Source: Hymenopus coronatus
Lineage: Eukaryota; Arthropoda; Insecta; Mantodea; Hymenopodidae
DNA: 64,000 bases
Reading direction: 5' to 3'
Assembly: GCA_030762935.1 (NCBI GenBank)
Contig: CM060893.1
Location: forward strand, 11,452,001-11,516,000
The notes beneath the pieces were generated by a model. That model was not told where the DNA came from. It worked only from the letters and a program-made list of their open reading frames with translations, and ran no database searches. Both the position numbers and the translations under genes were made by a program. How positions within the stretch are numbered: position 1 is the stretch's first letter; every line of letters starts with the position of its first letter. This document shows, one piece after another, positions 21,341-32,365 of this stretch.

Positions 21341-22049
21341 GTGTGTGTGCACCATTGGAAAACGCGGAACTTAAATGCGGAGTTTATTATTTAGCCAAAT
21401 CTTCATCTTAGTTTAGCCATGCACAGAGAAAATAAACAAAGGAATTTTTTCAATTTTTTTTTTCTTTCTTTTTTTTAACTCTGGGAACCTCATAACACAT
21501 GTTTCCAATTAAATATTGGTATCGAAATTCTGACTGGCATGTTCTAGGTCTTAAAGCTGGGGCAGAGCACTGTACAAAGTCTTGGGCCTCTTAACATGGC
21601 CCTTAGGAAGCACGAATAAGGGTGACACCCAAAAGCTAATGTTGTGCACAAGCCAGGACGGGGTCTCTAAGGGCTCCAGAGTGAATACATCCGAAGCTGA
21701 TAAGCCCTGCTCATAAGCCCTGAGCTCCCCGGAGCCTCTAGAGCCCATAGTTGTCACTCCAGAAGGCGAGTCTGTCAGCAGTCCTACCGACGCTATGAAG
21801 GAACCTTTCTAAAGCTCATATCCACCGCCCAATCACAACACATTGAACGCCATGACTGGTCTTACAAGCCTGACTGAATGGTAGGAAATTAACAGGAAAT
21901 GTGGTAGAAGAGGAATCGCCTTAGCATTTGCCTACTGACTGGGGGAGACTATGAAAAGGCCATATCAGAGTGGCCGAACAGGTGTTAGAGAGAGAGAGAA
22001 ATTATAGTGACTAGAGACAATGTGAATAACATCAGATTTTTATCATGCC

Positions 22050-22770
22050 TGCTATATTTAACGTGTTTGTGTGCGTGTGCGTGTGTGTGTGGACAGCACA
22101 GCTCAAACGTAAAATACCAAACTAGTGTTTAAGTTTAGTATCTTCCAGGGATGCGACACGAAACATTTTCAAGAAAATCCCCCAACCCAAACTCCCTTTA
22201 CATGAAACACTTTTCGAAAACTATGATTTTCTCAAAAATGGCTCTAACGCTTTTGATTAAAATATCGTGTATTAAAAGTATTTACATGACAAATAAAACA
22301 TATATTTTGACTTTTTGGGAATCGGCTCTGAAGAGCTCTTTGTTTTGCACGAGGTTTGCAGAATTTTGCATAAGGGCTAAATCGTAAGATATAGACAAAA
22401 ACTTGCTTTAAAAAATGTAGACCTGGTTAAAATACATAATATATCCTATAAGTTTTTCTTGTAGAGCTGACCGTTTTCGAGATATTCCTTGTTTTTGGTT
22501 TCAGTTTTAAAATATCTAATTTTTCTTACACTGGACCATCCAAAGTGAACCGCATCATTTGTTCACATAGCGACCAACTTTTAAAAGATTTAACTATCAC
22601 TTTAGCCTAGCGTATTACTTTATTTCCCTCCTACTTACAAGGAAGCGAGTAATAGGACAATTTCTGCTAATGTTTTTCTCGATTAGCATGATGTAAAATG
22701 AATAAACTTTTGAAAAAATAGTTTTGTGTATGGAACTCTAGAGAAAGTCATGAGAATGAAACATATCATG
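22050..22770 (-). repeat. Family A element, right end missing
   Basis: Reverse copy from the GT tract (22063-22092) through 'agtatcttccagggatgcga' and 'gattttctcaaaaatggctc' to 'gagaaagtcatgagaatgaa' and 'catatcatg'. A long T-run follows. Confidence 0.85.
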
Positions 22771-22795
22771 TTTTTTTTTTTTTTTTTTTTTTTTC

Positions 22796-22950
22796 AGTTT
22801 TAAAATGTTATACAAAATGCACTCACACATGCATACTTCAGACTCTGCTGGGGATAGGGAATGATTCTGGTTAAAGAAAAATTCCCTGCCCCAGCTGGGA
22901 ATCAAACCCAGAACATCTGGGTCTGACCATTCCACTGCAGAAGGAATCGT
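22796..22950 (-). mobile_element. tRNA-derived SINE, family E (fragment)
   Basis: On the plus strand, 'gggaatcaaacccag' is the box B complement and 'tctgaccattccactgc' the box A side. The 'attccctgcccc' and 'ggggatagggaatgattctg' blocks match family E at 34497 and 48612. The adjoining T-run (22771-22794) is the poly(A) tail complement. Confidence 0.7.
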
Positions 22951-24350
22951 TTAGTTCCAATTTTTATTATAGTTGTTCATTCGTTGCACTAACCGATTGC
23001 ACATTTAATAATAACACGAAATAAAATTAAAATATTATGATCACGTATATGTAATAATGGTATGGGAATCGTTCGTTAGCTTTGGGATGGTAAGAAATTC
23101 ACGGCCTTACTTGATAGCATATTCCCATTTTCCATCCTGGCCAGGCGATTATGTTGTAGGTTATCTCTCCGCTCTACCCTCCAAGATCCAAGCACATGAA
23201 TAATCAATGACTTTTAAGTACGAGCACCAATCAGATATGAGATCTCGATTCAGTTCGGTGCACCTGCTCCTATCCGGGACCCGAGTGCTCAGTATTCGAA
23301 TACAGCATTCAGGTGCATTTTCAAACGAAAACTCATCCGAATGAAGGATTCGAATACAACATTCAGAATTCGAGAACATCTAATAATTTAATACATCGAC
23401 ATTTTACATTCGAATACTCCCACCACTAGTTTTATATTTTATTGTTCTGACGCGGAAGAAAATGCTGTCATTTTATTACGTCCCTCCTAATTAAATGACA
23501 GCTTGAGTTGAAATGTATCCCAGACAAAGGTCAAATTGGGTAGATTCAATAACCACATTCTGGTATGATGTATTCACAGAATTTGAAATATTAGGCCAGG
23601 TTAGTTCCGGTCGGTAATGTTTTCGTAGTGATCGTAAGACGGTAAGGTTAATACAGGAATTTCGGTTCAGGATAAAACCCACAAGCATTGAAATAGATGA
23701 CAACGAAACGAAAAATAAATAAAGATAACAGTGCTTTGTTTAATAACTTACGAAAAGGGTCGCTGAACTATATTTTGAGGTGTTTTACGTGTGTGCCACA
23801 CTGTACTAAATAAAATAATTACTAAAATGAAACGAACATCCTTACACCTGTTCACATTTCGTGCAGAATTAAAGCAGGTATTCAGCATAGGCCGTATAAA
23901 GCCGCGTTGAGATAATTGGATCCTGTGGTTTGGAGGTTTAACGCAAAGTAAGGTTAGGATCGAGTTAGTGTGTGAATGAGTGAATAGAAACTGGTTACAG
24001 GAAATCAAAGTCATATAATTTACGCGTTGGCAGCAGATCCCAGTACTTAAACACATTTTCCCCAAACTAATATGAGGTTTGGGTCATAGTGACCCTTTTG
24101 GTATGTCATATGGTTGAGATATTAATACCACTAATAAAATGTATATCTTGAGTCTCCTGTAAATTTGAAATTCTTTGAATTTATTTTCGTTCAAAATTAA
24201 TTTGTATGATAAACATTACAGGCAGATGAAAAACTTAAGAGCGCTTTAAAGCATACAATTTGATATTTATGTTTACATTTCCCCAAGTGTGGCCATTTAA
24301 TGTAATGCTGGAATGTTTGAGGTTATTATTTTAACTTTGTCTCCATGTAC
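22950..24350. other. No recognised gene
   Basis: Unassigned. The segment 23290-23430 contains related 'ttcgaatac' motifs: 'attcgaatacagcattcagg', 'attcgaatacaacattcaga' and 'attcgaatactcccaccact'. The last resembles a hAT-type terminus, but no opposite end or target duplication was found. Confidence 0.35.
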
Positions 24351-24354
24351 GCGC

Positions 24355-24577
24355 AATGTGTATATAGAAGAATAAAGAAGATACTGTATACCACCCAACA
24401 ATTTGATAAGATTTCATCAGAAATGCATATTTTAAGGTCTCCTGAACTCCCGAAAAAGCCCTTGTGTGTTTGTGTGTAAACAGCATAGCTCAAAAACTAA
24501 AAGTATGTCTTAAGACCCAAGGATGCAACATGAAAATTTTCGAAAAAAGTATTCAAAAAAAGTATTTTCAGAAAAAG

Positions 24578-24630
<53 letters not shown>

Positions 24631-25345
24631 CACAATTACTCAAAAAACGAGAAGTCAATTAAATACCAAACTTGGTATTTGAATTTAGTATCTTCCAGGG
24701 ATGTGATACAAAAATTTTGAGAAAAATCCCCCACCCCAAATTACCCTTTACAAGGAAAAAAATTCGAAAATTTTGATTTTCTCAAAAATGCCTCTAACGA
24801 TTTTGATTAAAATACCGTATCTTAAAAATATTTATGTGGTAAATAAAATGTATATCTTGAATTTTCTGGGAAAAGCCCCCTAAAAACCTCTTTATTCCGA
24901 ATGACTTTTGATGAATTTTGCATAACTGATAGACCGTTAAAGATGGACAAAAATTTACTGCACAAAAAAATGTAGATTTATGTTAAAATACACAATTTGT
25001 CATTAAGTTTTTTTTCGTTGAATTCACCATTTCAGAGATATTCCTTGTTATTTGTTTCAGATTTAAAATATACTTAAACTTTTTTCACACAGAAAGTTGT
25101 AAACTCCTGACCCAGCATAGAAACAGATTTCATCCACATGGCAACTAGTTTTTAAAAGATTCGACTATCGTTTTAGCCTAGTGTAGTCTCTTATTTACCT
25201 TCTACTTGCAAGGAAGCAAGCAATTGAGACAATTTCTGCTAATGTATATCTCGATTATATAAAGTAGATAGAAGAATATGCTTTTTAACAATAATTTGTT
25301 ATAGCAATGTAGAGAAAGTCATGTGAATGGAACATATCAGATATT
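24355..25345 (-). repeat. Family A element with internal duplication
   Basis: Reverse copy. The region around the microsatellite is present twice in slightly different forms (24440-24540 and 24550-24660). The second carries a pure TG tract at 24583-24627. It ends 'gagaaagtcatgtgaatgga' and 'catatcaga' at about 25345. Confidence 0.8.
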
Positions 25346-25455
25346 TTTATATGTATTTAAAATGTTAAAATGGTTATTTATCCCACACAAAGAGTATCAA
25401 TTAGTTATAAAATTACAACAAAATTGCTGGTTATCATGCAATATAAGTTGGAAAA

Positions 25456-26268
25456 AAATCAGATGTGTTCCATTCACATGACTTTCTCTATCTTTTTTGT
25501 GAAACTATTCTTACAAAACATTAATCTTCTATTTACATAATGCTATTCAAGATAAACAGTACCAGAAATTGTCTTATTACTTAGTTCCTTATAATTAATA
25601 GGGAAATAAGAAAATACCATAGATTAAAGCAATATTTAAGTCTTTTAAAAGTTGTTGCTATGCGATTGCCATTGAAATGTGACTCTCTTTCCATAGCCAG
25701 GAGTAAAACAAAAGAGAGATGAAACAAATGAGATCTTCCCATTTGAGAAAAGTTGAAGTACTTTACAATTGAAACCCAAAATGGAAAATATCTCAAGAAA
25801 TAGTTAGCTCTACAAAAAAATGTACATGACAAATTTTGAGTTTTAAACACATCTCAGATTTTGTATACTAAGTGTTTGTTAAACTCTTTACCAGTTATGC
25901 AGAAGTCATTCAGAATGAAGAATACTTCAGGGGCTATTCCCAAGAAATTAAGACTAAATTTTATTCCACATAAATATCTTGAATATGTGGTATTTTAATC
26001 AAAATTGTTAGCCATCTTTTAAAAAAATGAAAAATTTTGAAAAATGTACCCTGAGTAATTTTGGGTGGAAGGATTTTCCTGGAAATCTTTGTGCTACAGA
26101 GCCTAAATACCAAGTTTGGTATTTAATTGACTTTCTGTTTTTGAGTTATGCTGTCCACAGACATACACATAGGTACATGCACACGCATGCCCGCACACAT
26201 GCATGCACGCACACATACAGAACTACCTATGTACATTGGGCATATGTGCTAGAAAAAGTAAAAATGAA
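25456..26268 (+). repeat. Family A element, full length
   Basis: Starts 'tcagatgtgttccattcaca' after an A-run. It ends with a mutated palindrome ('ctatgtacattgggcatatg') and 'agaaaaagtaaaaa'. Its CA-rich tract is at 26157-26220. Confidence 0.85.
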
Positions 26269-26396
26269 TATTTAAAATTTTATAAGCAAAATTCAATAGC
26301 AATTATAATCAAAATAAAAATGTACAACTGATTTCATATTAAAGAAACTTTTCTTTTTCATCATATAATAGTGAAGTTAATATGTTGATCGGAAAA

Positions 26397-26683
26397 TATC
26401 TGATGTGTTCCACTCACATGACTTTCTCTACCTGTTCTGCAAACAAACTATTCTTGCAAAATTATTTTATCTATGTATGCTAATTGAGATAAACACCAAT
26501 TGGAATTCGGTGCACTTTGCATAGCCAGGAATAAAGAAAAGGAGAGATGAAATGAAAGATGACTTCTCGTTTGAGAAAAGTTACAGGTTTAAAACTGAAA
26601 CAATAAGAAGGAATATCTCGGAAATGGTCAGCTCTACAAAAGTGAATTTGGCATAAATTGTGTTTTAACAAGATTACATTTTT
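26397..26683 (+). repeat. Family A element, left part
   Basis: Starts 'tctgatgtgttccactcaca', has a central deletion, and breaks off at 'aacaagattacattt', where the reverse copy at 26684 begins. The two make a second inverted pair. Confidence 0.8.
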
Positions 26684-27530
26684 ACTTTCTCTATATGTAC
26701 TATGTACATAGTGTGTAGAGAAGGTATTGCATTGTACCCAAAAATTTGATAAGAAGATTTCACCGATAGAATATGTTTTGAGACCCCCTGAATCCAAAAA
26801 AAAGCATTTTTAGAAACATGTCCGTGTGTGTGTCTGTGGGCAGCATAGCTCAAAAACGAAAAGACCGTTAAAAACCAAACTTGGTATTTAAGTTTAATAT
26901 CTTCCAAAGATGCGACACGAAGATTTTCAAGAAAATCTCCCCACCCCAAACTACCCTTTACATGGAACTTTTTTCGAAAATTTTGATTTTCTAAAAAATG
27001 ACTCTAATGATTTTGATTAAAATCCAGTATATTACTGACATTTACATACCAAATAAAATGTATATCTTGAATTTTCTGGGAATAGACTCTGAAGACCTCT
27101 TTACTCTAGATGAATTTTGCTGAATTTTGCTTAACTGCTAAACGGTAAGAGATAAACAAAAGCTTACTACACAGAAAATGTAGAGCATGTTAAAACACAC
27201 AATGTATGTTATACAATTTTTTTTTTGTGGAGTTGATCGTTTTTTAGTTATTCATTGTTTTTTATTTCACCTTTCAAAAACTTACATTTTCTCATACAGG
27301 AATTTGTCAACTCCTGTTCATGCAAACAGGGGAACTTCCGTCACATAGCAACCAGCCTTTGACTATCACTTTAACCTATGGTATTGCCTTATCTCACTTC
27401 TACTTAAAAGGAAGCAAGTAATAAGGCTATTTCTGACTTTTTTCTCGATTAGCATGAACTAAATAGAAGCATAAGCTTTTTCACAATAATTTGTTGCAGA
27501 GATGTAGAGAAGATCATGTGAAGGAAAACA
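26684..27530 (-). repeat. Family A element, full length
   Basis: Reverse copy from 'actttctctatatgtactat' with its palindromic end to 'catgtgaaggaaaacatcag'. It includes the hairpin 'aaccaaacttggtattt' and a short GT tract at 26824-26834. Confidence 0.85.
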
Positions 27531-27551
27531 TCAGATTTGTTTCTATTATGT

Positions 27552-27742
27552 TTTTAGCGTCCTTTGATCTGATAGGTCACATTGGCAGATGAATGAATGA
27601 AAATGATGCTCAAATGAACCAAGGATCGCTATTGTCTTTTCAGAAGAAGAAAACTCTTATTCAGATAATAACTCATCCTAAGCAAAATTCAAACTCAGGA
27701 TCCCTTGAATGTAAGGCACGCATTTTACCCCCACACCACAGA
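27552..27742 (-). mobile_element. tRNA-derived SINE, family D
   Basis: Reverse copy. 'agcgtcctttgatctgatag' is the tail side; 'caaactcaggatcccttgaa' and 'ttacccccacaccaca' are the tRNA-like head. It is similar to the copy at 11195. Confidence 0.65.
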
Positions 27743-28297
27743 GGTTGCCAGAAATATATTTTTCACAGACTGGTTTCTGGGGAAAGGGGTACAAGCCTAA
27801 AACTTGCATTTGGCACAGGTGTATTATATACCATAATTAGCCAAGAAAAATCCAATCTTAGTTGTGGGCAGCTTTAAATTGTTACGCTTTGGTGCCAATA
27901 AAGTTACTGAAATATAAAACAGTTAATAGAAATGTCTGAAAGTGCATAATGAAACATTTTTGGACATATACCCCTTTCTCTTGACACCAGCGAATTAGAC
28001 AAATAAAATACAATGCACCGGCAAAAGACAAAGTAGCACCTAGTGTATGGAAAAGACCTGCTGTGCAGTGACAAAAATAGTGATCATTATTAATAAAATG
28101 TATTTGTAAAGAAAGTGGAGCTTGAAAAAATAAAAATGTATATGTGTTTTATGGAATTGATTTTCCATATTCATACCATTTAATTTTATAGAGCTTCTGC
28201 GACTATTCTTAAAGAACCTGATTTTTCTATCTGTATTATATTAATTAAGATTAATATTTACACATTTATTGTAGGTATGTAGGAGTTATTATTTTTA

Positions 28298-28410
28298 TCG
28301 TTGGTAGTTTAACGTCCTTTAACCTGGTAGGTCATATGGGACGATAAATGAAATTGGTGGGATGATGGGAGTTGCAGGAAACTGAAGCAATTTCCAGATT
28401 TCCTTTCTGA
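28298..28410 (-). mobile_element. tRNA-derived SINE, family D (3' fragment)
   Basis: 'gtttaacgtcctttaacctg', 'taggtcatatgggacgataa' and 'aaattggtgggatgatg' match the tail half of family D. The tRNA-like head is missing. A GAT trinucleotide run at 28441-28477 follows. Confidence 0.6.
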
Positions 28411-28440
28411 ATTATTTTACTTCATTTATCACTAGTGCCT

Positions 28441-28477
<37 letters not shown>
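28441..28477 (+). repeat. (GAT)n microsatellite
   Basis: About twelve uninterrupted GAT units. Confidence 0.95.
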
Positions 28478-28478
<1 letters not shown>

Positions 28479-28819
28479 CATGTAATAAAAGTGGGTTTTG
28501 AACACTGCTGGTACTCTTACTACCACTATTACATATATTGTTTTCCAAAAATGATTTTCTTTTTTAAGCAGTGGATCTTAAAATAGCATTTCCAGTGAAA
28601 TTTCAATATGAAAATTTGTTGACTGGAATGCAAATCCCCTACCAAATATATGCACATGGCAGAGAAAATAGGGAGAAAAATTTATTGTGAAAAATTTGAG
28701 AAAAGTAGGTTGGGAAAAGTAAATAAAAATAATTTTAGCATAAGGTTAGTTTAGAATTTGTTTGCAAGCTGCAGTTGAATAACAAATATAAGAGTAATTG
28801 ATATTTTCTTTCTCTTCAG

Positions 28820-28924
28820 GTTTTGTAAGGACTCTGCGATGGACTAAGGAAATTCAAGCCAAATGAGCAGCCTCCATCAGACCCTCATTTTAAGTTGTAA
28901 TGGAGCCATATAAATGATAACAGC
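28820..28924 (+). other. 5' untranslated part of the plus-strand zinc-finger exon 1
   Basis: Preceded by the acceptor 'ttctttctcttcag' (AG at 28818-28819), so a noncoding first exon should lie upstream. Four ATGs precede the chosen start: 28839 (followed at once by gac taa), 28864, 28902 and 28913. The last opens a frame overlapping the true start. These upstream starts suggest translational damping, which is inference. Confidence 0.55.
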
Positions 28925-29206
28925 ATGGACAACAAAATCAAGGAAGAACCTTATTTGGTGGAGACAGAATCAACTGAAGTGAAATCTGAGCCAGAAGTGT
29001 CGCAAACTTCAGACGTTCATGTAAACACTCAGTCAGTTTCTTTTGCTTCAGTTTTTATAGCAGGGTCTGACTCCAACGTACATGAAGTAGTCACCAAAAT
29101 TCAAATTAAAGAGGAACCTGATTGCTTGGACCAAGTGTCAGATGAACAGAAATTTAAATCTGAAGAGAACCATCTTAAAGATTTGGACTTGTATTTTGAT
29201 ACTAAG
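28925..29206 (+). CDS. C2H2 zinc-finger gene, coding exon 1 (IKEEP-type N-terminus)
   Basis: 94 codons starting MDNKIKEEPYLVETESTEVK and ending DLDLYFDTK before the donor 'gtaagatatg' at 29207; phase 0. The start ATG has A at -3 and G at +4. Four lysines sit in SUMO-type psi-K-x-E contexts (IKEE, VKSE, IKEE, FKSE). The segment is acidic and rich in E, S and D, with no folded domain I recognise; in such proteins it is presumed to be a regulatory region. Homologous to the minus-strand exon 12832-13119. The next coding exon is 34974-35023, across an intron of about 5.8 kb full of family A copies and the mariner. Function beyond probable DNA-binding transcription factor is unknown. Confidence 0.8.
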
Positions 29207-29276
29207 GTAAGATATGCAAAGTGGTTTTGAACAATTGATAGAACAGCATTTAAACAGGGGAAGAGTTTATTTAAAA

Positions 29277-30167
29277 AATCTGATGTGTTACACTCACATG
29301 ACTTTTTCTATCTGTTCTACAAACAAACTTCTTACAAAAGATTATTCTTCTTTCTACATAATGTTAATCAAGATAAACATTAGCAGAATGTTCTTATTAC
29401 TTAGTTCCTTATAAGTAGAAGGGAAATAACTAGGAACAAGGCTAAAGCGATAGTCAAAGTTTTAAAGGCTGTCATTATGCAATTGTCATTTCAAATCACT
29501 TCTTTGCTTGCCCAGGAGTAGAAGGAAATAAAAACGGATACTTCCTGGCTGAGAAAAGCCAAACTACTTTACAACTGAAACCAATAACAAGGAATATGTC
29601 AGAAATGGTTACCTCCACAACAAAAATTAAAGGACATAAAATGGATGTTTTGATGAGATCTATATTTTTTGTGCAGGAAGTTCTTGCCTGTCTCTTATGG
29701 TTTAGCACTTAAGCAACATTTGGTAAAATTCATCCAGAATAAAGAGGTCTTCAGAGGCTATTCCGAGAAAATTCAAGATATACATTTTATTTGGGATGTA
29801 AAGATCTTTAATATATGGTATTTTAATAAAAATCGTCAGCCATTTTTGAGAACAAAATTTTCAAAAATTATTCTATGTAGTTTGTGGTTGGGTGATTTTC
29901 TTGAAAATCTTTGTGTCATATCCTTGAAAGATACTAAACTATCCTTGAAATATCAAGTTTGGTAGCTAACAACTTTTTCATTTTTGAGCTATGCTGTGCG
30001 CACACACACATACACATGCAGAGGTCTTTTTCTAAAAATGTTTTTTTCAGACTCAGAGCCCAAAACATATATTTCTGGTGAAATCAACATCAAATTTTTG
30101 GGTGGAATACAATACCTTCTCTGTCAACTATGTACATTGTATATGTGGGCTAGAGAAAGTAAAAATT
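29277..30167 (+). repeat. Family A element, full length
   Basis: Starts 'tctgatgtgttacactcaca' just 70 bp after the exon 1 donor. It ends at 'ctatgtacattgtatatgtg' and 'tagagaaagtaaaaa', with a CA tract at 30000-30017. A second head fragment ('tgttgctctcacatgacttt', 30168-30243) follows directly, then a (TCA)n run at 30243-30264. Confidence 0.85.
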
Positions 30168-30264
30168 ATCCAATATGTTGCTCTCACATGACTTTATCTA
30201 CTCATTGTTTTACAAACTATTCTTACTAAATCTTATTCTCATATCATCATCATCATCATCATCA

Positions 30265-30772
30265 ATTACTGTACAGATTAGGCCATGGGCCTGTTATGTC
30301 TTAATTTCTTCCATCTTCATCTTTTTAATAAAGTTTGTTTTGATATTTGCACAAAATATTTACAAATTTTGGTTGCACATGTACCTTAATTTTATCTTAT
30401 TCTATAGATTTGTTAAATTAAAATTATAAGGTAACTCCTCTTGGGGCTCTCTCTACTGCGCGAGAGAACTGAGAGTTGCTGGGAAAGCTGTGCCAGCAGA
30501 GATATACTAAAATCTGTACCTTAGAGTAAATGCTGGAAATGATCTTTTGCTCCCAAACAGGCAACATATCGCATAATGTTCTTGCTCACTTGCCTACACC
30601 AAGCAGCAGAAATCCCTGTGAGCCCCATAAAAAGAATACAATTAATTAGTTCTGGGAAATGAGGATGCCAAAATCAACACAATTCCGTCATAAAACACCT
30701 CTCTTATTTCATTTAATTATTCTGTAGCCATGTGTGCCATTATGGTGGTTCCAACCAGATTGGGATTTACTC
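30265..30772. other. No recognised gene (intron 1)
   Basis: Intronic AT-rich DNA. The stretch 30430-30560 is more GC-rich ('ctcttggggctctctctact') but matches nothing else in the window. Confidence 0.35.
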
Positions 30773-31030
30773 ATTCAGAATGAAAAGATCTTCATAGCCA
30801 TTCCCATAAAATTTAAGATAAATATTTTATTTGTTAAGTAAATATCTTAAATATAAGGTAATACAATCAATACATTTTTGATAAAATAAAAATTAGGAAA
30901 AGTGTGTCATGTAAAGGGCAGATTAGGATGAACTTTGTTTTGTTTCCTTCTTTCTTTCTCTAATTATTTCTTGAAAATCTTCCAATATATCTTGGAAGGT
31001 ACTGAACTTAAATACCAATTTTGACGTATA
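30773..31030 (+). repeat. Family A element, fragment
   Basis: Family A middle section from 'cattcagaatgaaaagatct' to 'gaacttaaataccaatttt', diverged. A reverse copy follows at 31095. Confidence 0.7.
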
Positions 31031-31094
31031 AATTTAGGTTTTCATGGCCAGCTTCCAAATTAATGAAAGAAATTTTGATATTTACCAAATTTAT

Positions 31095-31590
31095 TTACCT
31101 ATAGTAAGCTGAAATATTGTATTTGACACCAAGGTTTCACTGGAAACAATTGTTTTGAGGTTCTCAGAATAAAAGAGTGGGTGTCTGTGAATAAAAGTCA
31201 AAACATTAAATTGGTCAAATGTCAAGCTTAGTGATTAAATTTCCAGCTTTCTCAAAGGTTGTGACAAAAAGATTTTTAGGAACATTTTCCCAATCCCAAA
31301 CTACTCTTTATATGAAAACATTTTTGTTATTTTTTATTTTCTCAAAAATGACTCCTATAATTTTGATTAAAATATCTAAGTTTAACATACTTGCATGAGA
31401 AATAAAATACATATCTTGAATTTTCTAGAAATAGCCTCTCTGAAGTTCTCTTCAGTTTAAATTACTTTTGTATAGTTGGCTAACTATAAGAGATAAACAA
31501 AATCTTACTGCACAAAAAATATAAATCTTGTTAAGGCATACAGTTTAAGTAAAATAAAATTATTTGTGACACTGACAATTTATGAGTTGT
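31095..31590 (-). repeat. Family A element, fragment
   Basis: Reverse copy lacking both ends. It contains 'gaggttctcagaataaaaga', 'gattttctcaaaaatgactc' and 'ttgaattttctagaaatagc'. Confidence 0.7.
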
Positions 31591-32365
31591 TTTTTTTTCT
31601 CTATACATACTATTACGTAGTGTATAAAGAAGGTATTGTATTGCACTAAATATTCAATACCGAGATTTCACCAGAAATTTATGTTTTGAGACCCCCTGAA
31701 TCCAAAATAGGCATTTTTAGAAAAATGTCTGTGTGTGTGAGCAGCATAGCTCAAAAACGAAAAGACTTAAATACCAAACTTGATATTTTAGTTTGGTATC
31801 TTCCAAGGATGCGACACGAAGATTTTCAAGAAAATCCCCCCCCCCCCAAACTATCCTTTACATGGAAAAAATTTTAATTTTTTTTAAAAATGGATCTAAT
31901 GATTTTGATTAAAATCTCTTATATTTAAGATATTTACTTGCTAAATAATAAGATATTTACTTGCTTGAATTTTCTGGGGATAGCCTCAAAAGATCTCTTT
32001 ATTCTAGATGATTTTTATTGAATTTTGCATAACTGGTAAACCGTAAGATATAGACAAAAGCTTACTACACAAAAAATGTAGATCATGATAAAACACACAA
32101 TTTATGTCATATACATTCTTTTGTGGAGTCGATCGTTTTTGAAATATTCTTTGTTTTTGGTTTCAGCTTTAAAAAACTTATACTTTTCTCACACAGGAAT
32201 TTGTCAACTCCTGTCCGTGCAAACAAAGGATATTCAGTCACATAGCAACCAGTTTTTTACTATCACTTTTACCTATGGTATTCCCTTCTTTGGCTTCTAG
32301 TTACAAGGAAGCAAGTAATAAGACTATTGCTGTTAATGTTTATCTCGATTAGCATTATGTAAATA

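Larger units (their letters stand above)
19180..22040. other. No recognised gene; simple repeats only
   Basis: Unassigned AT-rich DNA. It contains a family C tail fragment at about 19577-19605 ('gcgttaaacactaccaaaag'), a poly(A) run near 19996, the CA repeat at 21065-21114 and the TA repeat at 21303-21339. The frames at 20408, 20922 and 21049 show no recognisable domain and partly come from the simple repeats. Confidence 0.4.

Noticed and set aside
23290..23430. hAT-like MITE
   Set aside because: Only one candidate terminus (ccaccactag) was seen; no partner end and no 8 bp duplication.
28442..28476. CRISPR-like or regulatory array
   Set aside because: Simple GAT repeats with no spacers. The 55 bp array at 35765 also lacks unique spacers, and the host is eukaryotic.
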